DNA of 5,647 nt from Clostridia bacterium (GTDB taxonomy: Bacteria; Bacillota; Clostridia; CAKSNL01; HGM11501). Location: contig JAFPCL010000117.1 of the NCBI GenBank assembly GCA_017390225.1, positions 1 through 5,647 on the forward strand, written 5' to 3'. The notes under the pieces are model-generated. The model searched no databases. It saw only the letters and a list, made by a program, of their open reading frames with translations, and was not told the DNA's origin. The position numbers and the translations under genes were made by a program. Shown one piece after another: positions 1 through 5,588 of this stretch; the stretch's first letter is position 1, and each line of letters begins with the position of its first letter.

Positions 1-229
1 AGATTATGTCACATCGCCCGTTACGAAAAAAGGACAGGTAATCGCAGGTCTGTTCTGCGGCGGCATCAACTGCCTGATTCGCTATCTGGGTGCATATCCC
101 GAAGGCTGTACGTATGCAATACTTTTAATGAATATCGTCACGCCGCTGATTGATCGCATCACAGCGCCGCGTGTATTTGGGGAGGTGGGAGCATGGCAAA
201 AGTTGTGTTCACGAAAGAAGACAAAATAA
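1..229 (+). CDS. rnfD: RnfD, ion-translocating oxidoreductase membrane subunit (3' end only)
   Basis: Seen: an open frame enters from the left edge (first full codon at base 2) and stops with TAA at 227-229, giving the last 75 residues. They include a glycine/cysteine turn (FCGGINCLIRYLG), then YPEGCTYAILLMNIVTPLID and an RITAPRVFG end, which is the conserved C-terminal transmembrane part of RnfD/NqrB-type proteins. Known of the family: RnfD is a polytopic inner-membrane subunit carrying a covalently bound FMN on a Thr. That attachment site lies upstream and is not in this window. Context: it is immediately followed by rnfG. The frame continues 37 bp into rnfG, adding a short basic tail (ending SRKKTK), a longer overlap than at the other junctions in this operon. 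The call rests on the C-terminal motif plus the operon position. Confidence 0.9.
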   Translation, partial: DYVTSPVTKKGQVIAGLFCGGINCLIRYLGAYPEGCTYAILLMNIVTPLIDRITAPRVFGEVGAWQKLCSRKKTK

Positions 230-780
230 ATATCATCAAAACACCGCTGATTTTATTTGCTATCTGCCTGGTTGCCGTGGCACTTTTGGCAGCCATGAAT
301 AAAGTCACCGAAGGCCCCATTGCGCAAAATGAAGAAAAAGCGATGATGCAAGCTATGCAAACGGTTTTGCCGGCAAGTGACTATCTTTCTCTGACCGTAA
401 GTGAATCGGAAGGGGATTGCACTGTTTCCCGCGCCTCTGCGGCAGTGGATGAAAAGGGCGAGCTTTTGGGTTACTGCATTTCTCTGGAAAAAACAGGATA
501 TAAAGACACGGTTTCCGTGATGGTTGCCGTATCTTCGGATGCCAAAACGGTGTTGGGCGTAGATATTGTATCGCAAAACGAAACACCGGGCCTTGGCTCT
601 AAAATCACGAAAGATAACTTTTTGGCGCAGTTTTTTGGCACACCTGCACCTGTGAGCGCAAATGTTGACACCATTTCCGGTGCCACGGTTTCCAGCTCTA
701 CAGTGGTTTCTATTGTAGATACGGCTGTGGTATGTGTCCAAAATCATCAAGCGGCATGGGAAAAGGAGGGAGCAAAATGA
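193..780 (+). CDS. rnfG: RnfG, covalent-FMN electron transfer subunit
   Basis: This is a 195-residue subunit of the Rnf ferredoxin:NAD+ oxidoreductase. Seen: a short basic N-terminus, one transmembrane helix at about residues 17-35, then a soluble extracytoplasmic FMN-binding domain. The domain has the family motif SQNETPGLGSK (residues 127-137) and the flavin attachment motif D159-T-I-S-G-A-T165. By family rule Thr165 would be linked to FMN through a phosphoester bond by an ApbE-type flavin transferase; no apbE gene is in the window. Length fits RnfG/NqrC-like proteins of Clostridia. The ATG at 193 is chosen because a GGGGAGG-type ribosome binding site lies at about 180-186. The gene starts inside the end of rnfD, and its TGA overlaps the rnfE ATG (ATGA), so translation is probably coupled. 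RnfG is preferred over NqrC because the set is D-G-E-A-B and includes an RnfB. Confidence 0.95.
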   Translation: MAKVVFTKEDKINIIKTPLILFAICLVAVALLAAMNKVTEGPIAQNEEKAMMQAMQTVLPASDYLSLTVSESEGDCTVSRASAAVDEKGELLGYCISLEKTGYKDTVSVMVAVSSDAKTVLGVDIVSQNETPGLGSKITKDNFLAQFFGTPAPVSANVDTISGATVSSSTVVSIVDTAVVCVQNHQAAWEKEGAK

Positions 781-1427
781 GTAAACTCCTCAATGGTTTA
801 AAACGAGGAATCATCACGGAAAATCCGATTCTGGTGTTGGTTCTCGGCATGTGTCCCACCCTTGCCACCACTTCGAGTATGGCAACGGCTGTCGGCATGG
901 GCGTTGCCGCAACGATTGTTTTGATTTGCTCCAATATTTTTGTATCGCTTCTTCGGAAAATTATTCCCGATAAGGTGCGTATCGCCGCTTATATTGTTGT
1001 GATTGCTACCTTTGTTACGATTGTGGAAATGGCACTGCATGCTTTTGTGCCGTCTCTGTATGATGCACTGGGTTTGTTTTTGCCGCTAATTGTTGTAAAT
1101 TGCATCATTTTAGGACGTGCCGAAGCCTATGCTTCGAAAAACAACGTATTGGATTCTGCTATCGACGGGTTATCGATGGGCATCGGTTTCACTTTCAGCT
1201 TGCTGATTGTTGCAACCATCCGTGAGCTTCTGGGCGGTGGCACATTGTTTGCCGGTTCCTGGTTCGGCATTGAATCGGAAGGTATTACCGTATTTTCAAA
1301 GCCCGCACTGATGATGTCCTTGGTGCCCGGCGGCTTTTTGACCTTGGGCTTTGTGCTTGGCATGGCGCAGTTCTTGCGCACCAGAAGTGCTAAGAAAAAA
1401 GAAGAAAAGGAGGCGGATAGCCAATGA
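777..1427 (+). CDS. rnfE: RnfE, integral membrane subunit of the Rnf complex
   Basis: This is a 216-residue polytopic membrane protein with about six hydrophobic segments, homologous in fold to RnfA and NqrD. Seen: GMCPTLATTSS with Cys26 in the first helix region and VVNCIILGRAEAYASKN with Cys109. In the RnfA/E and NqrD/E families these paired cysteines from the two subunits hold an iron centre within the membrane that passes electrons between the cytoplasmic and outer flavin subunits. The C-terminus is a charged cytoplasmic tail (KKKEEKEADSQ). The start at 777 is chosen over the in-frame ATG at 732 because AAAAGGAGG lies at about 762-770, the protein then begins MSKLLNGLKRGI as the family does, and the ATG overlaps the rnfG stop by 4 bp. 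The stop likewise overlaps the rnfA start by 4 bp. Confidence 0.95.
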   Translation: MSKLLNGLKRGIITENPILVLVLGMCPTLATTSSMATAVGMGVAATIVLICSNIFVSLLRKIIPDKVRIAAYIVVIATFVTIVEMALHAFVPSLYDALGLFLPLIVVNCIILGRAEAYASKNNVLDSAIDGLSMGIGFTFSLLIVATIRELLGGGTLFAGSWFGIESEGITVFSKPALMMSLVPGGFLTLGFVLGMAQFLRTRSAKKKEEKEADSQ

Positions 1428-2005
1428 GCATTTTTGAAATCTTTGTATTGGCTTTCACCGCCATTATTGCCGAAAACTTTGTTTTGTCGCAGTTTTTAGG
1501 TTGTTGTCCGTTTTTGGGCGTTTCCAAAAAAGTCGAAACGGCAAACGGCATGGGCATGGCTGTTACCTTTGTTATGGCACTGGCATCGCTGTTTACCTAT
1601 TTCGGTCAGCAACTATTGGTGAAAATCAACGCAGAATATCTGCAAACGATTTTATTTATTTTAATTATTGCCGCTCTCGTGCAATTCGTGGAAATGTTTC
1701 TGCAGAAAATGGTGCCGGCACTATATGAGTCTTTGGGCATCTATCTGCCGCTGATCACCACCAACTGTGCAGTTCTGGGCGTCGCCATTTTGAATGTGCA
1801 AAAAGAAAGCGGACTTTTTGAGTCTGTGCTCTACGGTGCATTCTCCGGCGTGGGCTTCTGGCTTGCTATTGTGCTTTTGGCAGGGGTTCGTGAGAGAATT
1901 GACACAAATGACTGTCCCGCTTGCTACAAGGGCTTTCCCTTGACTCTGACGGCGGCGGCGCTGATTGCTTTGGCTTTTTCCGGCCTCAGCGGTATCAAAC
2001 TGTAA
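1424..2005 (+). CDS. rnfA: RnfA, integral membrane subunit of the Rnf complex
   Basis: This is a 193-residue polytopic membrane protein, paired with RnfE in an antiparallel fashion in the family. Seen: about six hydrophobic segments; the signature ENFVLSQFLGCCPFLGVSKK at residues 17-36; and ITTNCAVLGVAILN with Cys115. Cys28 (before Pro-Phe) and Cys115 correspond to the family's conserved iron-ligand cysteines. Cys27 is an extra neighbouring cysteine where a hydrophobic residue is more common. The end (YKGFPLTLTAAALIALAFSGLSG) is the usual RnfA C-terminus. AGGAGG at about 1409-1414 precedes the ATG, which lies in the ATGA overlap with rnfE. The Cys-Pro-Ala-Cys stretch (residues 164-167) before the last helix is also cysteine-rich relative to what I recall for the family. 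The role is electron transfer across the membrane coupled to cation export. Confidence 0.95.
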   Translation: MSIFEIFVLAFTAIIAENFVLSQFLGCCPFLGVSKKVETANGMGMAVTFVMALASLFTYFGQQLLVKINAEYLQTILFILIIAALVQFVEMFLQKMVPALYESLGIYLPLITTNCAVLGVAILNVQKESGLFESVLYGAFSGVGFWLAIVLLAGVRERIDTNDCPACYKGFPLTLTAAALIALAFSGLSGIKL

Positions 2006-2020
2006 GGAGGCGAGAGGAAG

Positions 2021-2812
2021 ATGGAAATATTGATTCCTGCACTGGCTGTTGCGGCAATCGGTCTGTTTTTTGGTGCACTTTTGGCAGTAGCCGCTGTCAT
2101 TTTCAAAGTGCCCACCGATGAAAAGGTCGAACAAATCGAAGCGGTTCTTCCCGGCGCCAACTGCGGCGGTTGCGGCTTCTCCGGCTGTTCTGCGGCTGCC
2201 CGTGCCATTGCCGAAGGCAAAGCCCCTGCATCGGCTTGCCCCGTCGGCGGTGCCAAAGCGGCAAAAGAAATCGGCAGTATTTTGGGCGTGCAAAGTGATT
2301 TTGTTCCCAAACGTGCTGTGGTGCGTTGCTCCGGCTCCCATGATATCACCAAAACACTTTATGACTATGACGGCACCATGGACTGTCGCACGGCACAAGG
2401 GTTGTTCGGTGGCCCGAAAGGCTGTAACTACGGCTGTATCGGCTTCGGAAGCTGTGTGAATGTCTGCAAGTTCGATGCCATTCATGTGGTCAACGGTGTT
2501 GCGGCAGTCGATGATGAAAAATGCACCGCTTGCGGCGCTTGCGTGAAAGCATGTCCTAAAAATCTGATTGCACTGATTCCGAAGAAAAACAATGTGGTTG
2601 TGCATTGTTGTTCTCACGATAAAGGGCCTGTGGTCAAAAATCTTTGTGAGGTCGGATGCCTGGGCTGTAAGATTTGTGAGAAGAACTGTGCTTATGATGC
2701 CATCCATGTTATCGATAACTGTGCGGTCATTGACTACGAAAAGTGTGTCAACTGCGGCACTTGTGTGGAAAAATGCCCGAAAAAGAAAATTATTACCTTT
2801 GAAAACAAGTAA
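2021..2812 (+). CDS. rnfB: RnfB, multi-cluster ferredoxin subunit of the Rnf complex
   Basis: This is a 263-residue iron-sulfur subunit that is expected to take electrons from reduced ferredoxin. Seen in order: an N-terminal membrane anchor (about residues 4-28); the Fe-S domain CGGCGFSGC with Cys48, 51, 56 and 73; and a conserved middle part with Cys103 and Cys122. A ferredoxin-like pattern follows at Cys135, 139, 145 and 149. Three CxxCxxCxxxC motifs come next, at 168/171/174/178, 213/216/219/223 and 242/245/248/252. That is five four-cysteine sets plus extra Cys at 103, 122, 196, 197, 209 and 234. The fourth set reads VCKFDAI, with Lys where Pro is common. Known: clostridial RnfB proteins carry several [4Fe-4S] clusters; the exact number here is inference. 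AAGGAGG at 2004-2010 overlaps the rnfA stop. The rnfB stop codon is the first part of a terminator hairpin, so this is probably the last rnf gene. Confidence 0.96.
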   Translation: MEILIPALAVAAIGLFFGALLAVAAVIFKVPTDEKVEQIEAVLPGANCGGCGFSGCSAAARAIAEGKAPASACPVGGAKAAKEIGSILGVQSDFVPKRAVVRCSGSHDITKTLYDYDGTMDCRTAQGLFGGPKGCNYGCIGFGSCVNVCKFDAIHVVNGVAAVDDEKCTACGACVKACPKNLIALIPKKNNVVVHCCSHDKGPVVKNLCEVGCLGCKICEKNCAYDAIHVIDNCAVIDYEKCVNCGTCVEKCPKKKIITFENK

Positions 2813-2855
2813 AAACAATCACCTGTCAGCTTTTTGGCAGGCGATTGTTTTAAGG
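2812..2855 (+). terminator. Rho-independent terminator closing the rnf operon
   Basis: Seen: bases 2812-2827 pair with 2836-2851 over 16 positions (AAAACAATC...CTG with CAG...GATTGTTTT), with one A-C mismatch and one G-T wobble, and a loop of about 8 nt. The stem ends in TTTT. The 5' arm starts on the last base of the rnfB TAA. The ribosome binding site of the next gene (AAGGAGAG) begins one base after the stem, so read-through transcripts would place that site beside the folded stem. Confidence 0.8.
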
Positions 2856-2863
2856 AGAGATTT

Positions 2864-3373
2864 ATGATGTTTGAAAATCGCTACATTTCCAACAAACAAA
2901 TGCAACGAGAGTATGTCGAACATGTCATCTGTCGCAAGCTCATCCTGCAAGGGCGTCTGCTGTCGGTTTTGTTTTTTGTGCTTGCCTATTACTGTTATGC
3001 ATCCGGTTCAGAGAAAGATGCGACGTTGATTTTTTTCTGGGGGGTGTTGATGATGGGGGTTAGTATTGTCACGCCAATCGTTATTCGTCGCAAATTGGAG
3101 AAAAAAAGCAAGGAAGTATGGAAAGAAGATATCGCCACAACGGTTGTCTTTGGTGACAAAATAAAAATTACAAAGGGTTCACAAAAGAATACGTTGGAAT
3201 ACACGGATGTGCAACAAATTTATTTTTTAAAGCACATCATTGCATTGTCCGTGAGTAAATACGACGGCATTTTTCTCTCAAGAGAGGGTTTTGTCAAAGG
3301 AGATGCCGAAGCCTTTGCATCATGGATTGAAGAAAAGTGCAAAAATGCAAAAGTGGTGGAACGAAGAAAATAA
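2864..3373 (+). CDS. Small two-helix membrane protein, YcxB-like family (function unknown)
   Basis: This is a 169-residue protein that I cannot assign a function. Seen: a polar N-terminus (FENRYISNKQMQREYVEH), two hydrophobic segments at about residues 31-47 and 53-75, a basic linker (RRKLEKKSKEVWKED), then a soluble C-terminal domain. That domain contains VVFGDKIKI, LEYTDVQQIYFLKHIIALSVSK and a closing GDAEAFASWIEEKCK. This layout, with the 'strand, L-Y-x-D-I, F-hydrophobic' pattern and an F-x-x-[WF] near the end, resembles the YcxB-like family of Firmicutes; this assignment is from pattern memory. The start is ATG 2864 (or 2867) behind AAGGAGAG at 2852-2859. The upstream in-frame ATG at 2834 sits in the terminator loop and lacks a site. 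It lies 51 bp after rnfB and either depends on read-through of the rnf terminator or on a promoter I could not identify. No evidence links it to Rnf function. Confidence 0.7.
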   Translation: MMFENRYISNKQMQREYVEHVICRKLILQGRLLSVLFFVLAYYCYASGSEKDATLIFFWGVLMMGVSIVTPIVIRRKLEKKSKEVWKEDIATTVVFGDKIKITKGSQKNTLEYTDVQQIYFLKHIIALSVSKYDGIFLSREGFVKGDAEAFASWIEEKCKNAKVVERRK

Positions 3374-3420
3374 TGCTGTGTTATTTTTGCATGGAGAACA
3401 GAAATTTTGTTTCAAAGAAT

Positions 3421-3458
3421 AAAACACCCTGTGTCTTTTCGGAGATACAGGGTGTTTT
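3421..3458. terminator. Bidirectional terminator between convergent genes
   Basis: Seen: AAAACACCCTGTGTC at 3421-3435 pairs with 3444-3458 along 15 positions with a single G-T wobble and an 8-nt loop. The plus strand ends in TTTTGCGC. The minus strand ends in TTTTATTCTTT, a better U-tract, so it should work best for the minD transcript. It sits 47 bp after the YcxB-like gene and 41 bp after minD, and would serve both. Confidence 0.88.
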
Positions 3459-3499
3459 GCGCATGAATGTGTGGAGATAGAACCTCTTTCGGACAATTG

Positions 3500-4291
3500 T
3501 TATGATTTGAGCTTTTTCAGCAAGGAGAAATTTTTCTTGCGTGTAGTGAATTTCATTAAAGGAACAGAACCACCCATAAGTCGGCATGCCATGTTGTGAT
3601 AGGCAGGAGTGCTTGCCGCCGTTTTTAAAAGAAGATTGCCGTTTTGTATGTTGGAGGCACGAAGAAGCATCAGGTCTTCAGGAATGACAGCGAGTAATCT
3701 TTCATTTAATAAGGATAATAAATCCTCAATACTCATCATGCAATCGAGTTGCACCAGTTCTGGATTATAGCGATTGATTACGATTCGTGCACTTGCAATG
3801 TTGCGGTACTTGTTTAAAATAGAAAGAACCTTTTCTCCGTCGCGAACCGATGCCAAATCCGGCGTGATGACGACAATGGCCATATCGGCACACCTGGCGG
3901 CATGGTGAAAGCTTGTGCCAAGGCCTGCGGGGGAGTCTATGAGAATATAATCATAGTTTTGTTTTTGCTCGGCACAAAGCGATTGCATAAAAGCTGTGTC
4001 AATTGCTTCGGGAGAATGTGTTTGCGGTGCGGGGAGCAGGAACAGAGATGTGAACAGTTCGTGAGAGATAATCGCATCGCCCGCAGATACCACATCCGTC
4101 TGAACATCATATAAATCATATACGGCTTCATTTTCAAGTCCCAGGGCAATGTCCAGATTTCGAAGACCAACATCCCCGTCAATCAAAAGAACCTTTTTGC
4201 CCATAGAGGCAAGAGCGGCACCCAAGGATGCAGTGGTTGTTGTTTTCCCGACACCACCTTTACCGGATGTAATTGCTATAACTTTACCCAT
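3500..4291 (-). CDS. minD: MinD, septum-site-determining ATPase
   Basis: This is a 263-residue ParA/MinD-family ATPase that acts at the membrane to keep the division ring away from the poles. Seen: N-terminal MGKVIAITSG followed by the deviant Walker A KGGVGKTTT (Lys11 signature, Lys16); switch I IDGDVGLRNLDIALGLE (residues 37-53); Walker B-type YILIDSPAG (Asp119); VITPDLASVRDGEKVL (residues 141-156); and MSIEDLLSLLNERLLAVIPED (residues 186-206), all aligned with MinD. The C-terminus KKNFSLLKKLKS is a short amphipathic basic helix, the MinD membrane-targeting sequence, which separates it from soluble ParA and from FlhG. The start is fixed by the conserved N-terminus; AGAAAGG lies about 12 nt upstream, a slightly long spacing. 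It follows the sugar kinase gene by 23 bp and is probably transcribed with it. Neither minC nor minE is adjacent: downstream is a terminator. Confidence 0.9.
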   Translation of the reverse strand: MGKVIAITSGKGGVGKTTTTASLGAALASMGKKVLLIDGDVGLRNLDIALGLENEAVYDLYDVQTDVVSAGDAIISHELFTSLFLLPAPQTHSPEAIDTAFMQSLCAEQKQNYDYILIDSPAGLGTSFHHAARCADMAIVVITPDLASVRDGEKVLSILNKYRNIASARIVINRYNPELVQLDCMMSIEDLLSLLNERLLAVIPEDLMLLRASNIQNGNLLLKTAASTPAYHNMACRLMGGSVPLMKFTTRKKNFSLLKKLKS

Positions 4292-4314
4292 GGATATTCA
4301 AAACCTTTCTATAA

Positions 4315-5247
4315 TTAAATCAAATGCGTGCAGTGAATCTTCTGTTCTAATTGGACGGCATCCTCTAAAGTGCACACAGCCGAGCCGCTTTGCATTGCCG
4401 TAGCAGTGCCGGCGGCAACAGCAAAAGACAGAAGCTTTTTTGTGTCAAAACCGTGGTGATAGGCGTAAAGCATGGCGGCAACCATGGTGTCGCCGGATGC
4501 GATGGGGGAAAGGATATCGGTTTTCGGAACTTCAGCACGGAAAACACCTTCATCGCTGATACAGACAGCACCGTCTGCGCCCATCGACACAACAACAGTG
4601 CAAATGCCACTGTCGTGAAGATCTTTGGCGGCACAAATGATATCATCAAGTGTGTCTAATGTCTTACCGGTATAACGTGATAGTTCATCCTTATTTGGCT
4701 TAATCATTGTAGGGCGAGTAGAAACGGCTTCACGAAAAGCTTCGCCGTCGGCATCTAAAACAACGGGTTTGCCGTAACTTACGGCAAGATTTACTATATC
4801 TTTATAATAGGAAGAAGGGCATCGATCCGGTAAGCTTCCCGAAAGCACAATGCCATCCATTGTGGGAAGCAGAGAATCAACTAACGATAAAAATGCATTT
4901 AAAACCGTTCCGGAAACAGAAAAACCAAGCTCATTCAATTCTGTAACCTCACCGGTATCAGAAGAAATGACTTTCAAGTTGGTGCGTGTTGTACCGGGCA
5001 CAGGGATGAATCGATGCGAAATATCGGTTTCTTTTAAGTATTTATAGAATAAATCAGCATTTTCATCGCCCAAAAGCCCCAGTGCCGTGGCAGGTACGGA
5101 GAAAGAAGATAAGGCTTTGGAAACATTGATTCCTTTGCCCCCTGCTTCGATTCTGAAAGGACGTATACGATTTAAGCTGTTGGCACGTAGGGAAGGGGTG
5201 ATAGCATATTTATCTATAGAAGGATTTAAAGTAACGGTAAGAAACAT
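4315..5247 (-). CDS. PfkB-family sugar-phosphate kinase (1-phosphofructokinase / tagatose-6-phosphate kinase type)
   Basis: This is a 310-residue cytosolic kinase, the normal length for the 1-phosphofructokinase (FruK)/LacC branch. Seen: MFLTVTLNPSIDKY at the N-terminus; the PfkB signature 1 EAGGKGINVSKAL (residues 35-46); VLSGSLP (134-140); VVLDADGEAF (162-171); MIKPNKDEL (181-189); GADGAV (223-228); and signature 2 SPIASGDTMVAAML (247-260) with the expected catalytic base Asp253. The family phosphorylates fructose-1-phosphate or tagatose-6-phosphate with ATP to give a bisphosphate. The sequence alone does not settle which, and no PTS, DeoR-type or aldolase gene is beside it. The start is ATG at 5247, behind GGAAAGGAG with 6-nt spacing and matching the family N-terminus. 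The longer open frame to 5313 would place coding sequence over the promoter and is not used. FruK is my first guess; I left the symbol blank. Confidence 0.88.
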   Translation of the reverse strand: MFLTVTLNPSIDKYAITPSLRANSLNRIRPFRIEAGGKGINVSKALSSFSVPATALGLLGDENADLFYKYLKETDISHRFIPVPGTTRTNLKVISSDTGEVTELNELGFSVSGTVLNAFLSLVDSLLPTMDGIVLSGSLPDRCPSSYYKDIVNLAVSYGKPVVLDADGEAFREAVSTRPTMIKPNKDELSRYTGKTLDTLDDIICAAKDLHDSGICTVVVSMGADGAVCISDEGVFRAEVPKTDILSPIASGDTMVAAMLYAYHHGFDTKKLLSFAVAAGTATAMQSGSAVCTLEDAVQLEQKIHCTHLI

Positions 5248-5284
5248 AAAAAGCTCCTTTCCTTTATAATATATTATGAATAAT

Positions 5285-5313
5285 ACTATACCATAAAACA
5301 TGAATAGGTGCAA
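5285..5313 (-). promoter_or_regulatory. Candidate promoter for the kinase-minD unit
   Basis: Seen on the minus strand: TATAGT (5285-5290, five of six to TATAAT) preceded by TGG, an extended -10 (TGn), then a 17-nt spacer and TTGCAC (5308-5313, three of six to TTGACA). It would start transcription near 5278, about 31 bp before the kinase ATG, leaving a short A/T-rich leader. The -35 is weak, but the extended -10 can compensate. Confidence 0.6.
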
Positions 5314-5372
5314 GCTATTTTTTCAGACAAGCTTTGCGTTTTTAGGGGAGAAAAAAGCAAAAACAGCGGCGG

Positions 5373-5389
5373 TTGTGCAATGTGCACAA
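5373..5389. repeat. Short perfect inverted repeat, possible operator
   Basis: Seen: TTGTGC (5373-5378), 5-nt spacer, GCACAA (5384-5389). It lies about 60 bp upstream of the kinase -35 and about 53 bp upstream of the rRNA-type -35, between divergent promoters. It is the size of a small dimer-binding site but could arise by chance. No regulator gene is near. Confidence 0.35.
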
Positions 5390-5414
5390 TGGAAAAAGCA
5401 AAAAATAGGTGAAA

Positions 5415-5471
5415 GATGTACAATATTTTGTTGAAAAAAGTGTTGACAAACGGGAAAGCTTGTGCTATAAT
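5415..5471 (+). promoter_or_regulatory. Strong consensus promoter of the rRNA operon
   Basis: Seen: TTGACA at 5443-5448 and TATAAT at 5466-5471, both perfect sigma-A/sigma-70 hexamers with a 17-nt spacer. The 28 bases upstream of the -35 are very A/T-rich (ACAATATTTTG, GAAAAAAG) as in an UP element. Transcription would begin near 5478-5479. Only highly expressed genes such as rRNA operons usually have such a promoter, and the leader that follows fits this. The A/T-rich discriminator (CTATCTT) and the G at 5479 are compatible with initiation by GTP, but the start site is inferred. Confidence 0.88.
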
Positions 5472-5481
5472 CTATCTTGCG

Positions 5482-5524
5482 CTTGAGGGGAGCGGACATC
5501 ACAAGCCTCTTGAGAGCAGCGGAC
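5482..5524 (+). repeat. Imperfect 16-bp direct repeat in the rRNA leader
   Basis: Seen: CTTGAGGGGAGCGGAC (5482-5497) and CTTGAGAGCAGCGGAC (5509-5524) match at 14 of 16 positions, with starts 27 bp apart. The second copy runs into the boxA-like element. It may be a duplicated remnant of the leader or a structural element; function unknown. Confidence 0.7.
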
Positions 5525-5540
5525 TTTGAAAATTAAATAG
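5521..5540 (+). promoter_or_regulatory. boxA-like antitermination element
   Basis: Seen: GGACTTTGAAAATTAAATAG, close to the Firmicutes rRNA leader element of the form TGTTCTTTGAAAACTGAATA. In this family of leaders the transcribed boxA binds NusB/NusE (S10) and protects the untranslated rRNA transcript from premature termination. Its place about 43 nt into the transcript, just before the leader hairpins, fits. Confidence 0.7.
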
Positions 5541-5548
5541 CGTAAGGG

Positions 5549-5565
5549 CTCAAGTAAAACTTGAG
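5549..5565 (+). other. Leader hairpin 1
   Basis: Seen: CTCAAGT (5549-5555), AAA loop, ACTTGAG (5559-5565), a perfect 7-bp stem. No T-tract follows, so it is a leader fold rather than a terminator. Confidence 0.6.
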
Positions 5566-5572
5566 TACAGAA

Positions 5573-5588
5573 CTTGTCGAAAGACAAG
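5573..5588 (+). other. Leader hairpin 2 with GNRA loop
   Basis: Seen: CTTGTC (5573-5578), GAAA tetraloop, GACAAG (5583-5588), a perfect 6-bp stem closed by a stable GNRA loop. This is typical of structured rRNA leaders and may help early folding or processing of the precursor. Confidence 0.65.

Noticed and set aside
253..750. 165-codon minus-strand open frame opposite rnfG
   Set aside because: The composition (many Arg, His and Cys) is not protein-like, and rnfG on the other strand is certain.
732..776. Upstream ATG that would lengthen RnfE by 15 residues
   Set aside because: No ribosome binding site precedes it, the extra residues do not fit the family, and the ATG at 777 has GGAGG and the ATGA overlap.
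1..2812. Na+-NQR operon instead of Rnf
   Set aside because: The D-G-E-A-B order with a multi-cluster ferredoxin-type RnfB is diagnostic of Rnf; NQR ends in NqrF and lacks RnfB.
1721..2818. 365-codon open frame on the minus strand across rnfA and rnfB
   Set aside because: It lies opposite two clearly recognised genes, its translation is rich in His, Cys, Asn and Thr without domain logic, and it lacks a ribosome binding site. It is a shadow of cysteine/glycine-rich coding sequence.
5248..5313. Longer kinase start adding 22 residues
   Set aside because: It would run through the candidate -10 and A/T-rich leader and make a non-family N-terminus; the ATG at 5247 has a good GGAG site.
5419..5424. 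TACAAT as a second -10 upstream of the rRNA promoter
   Set aside because: No -35-like hexamer lies at 16-18 nt spacing; the A/T-rich stretch is better explained as UP-element-like DNA.
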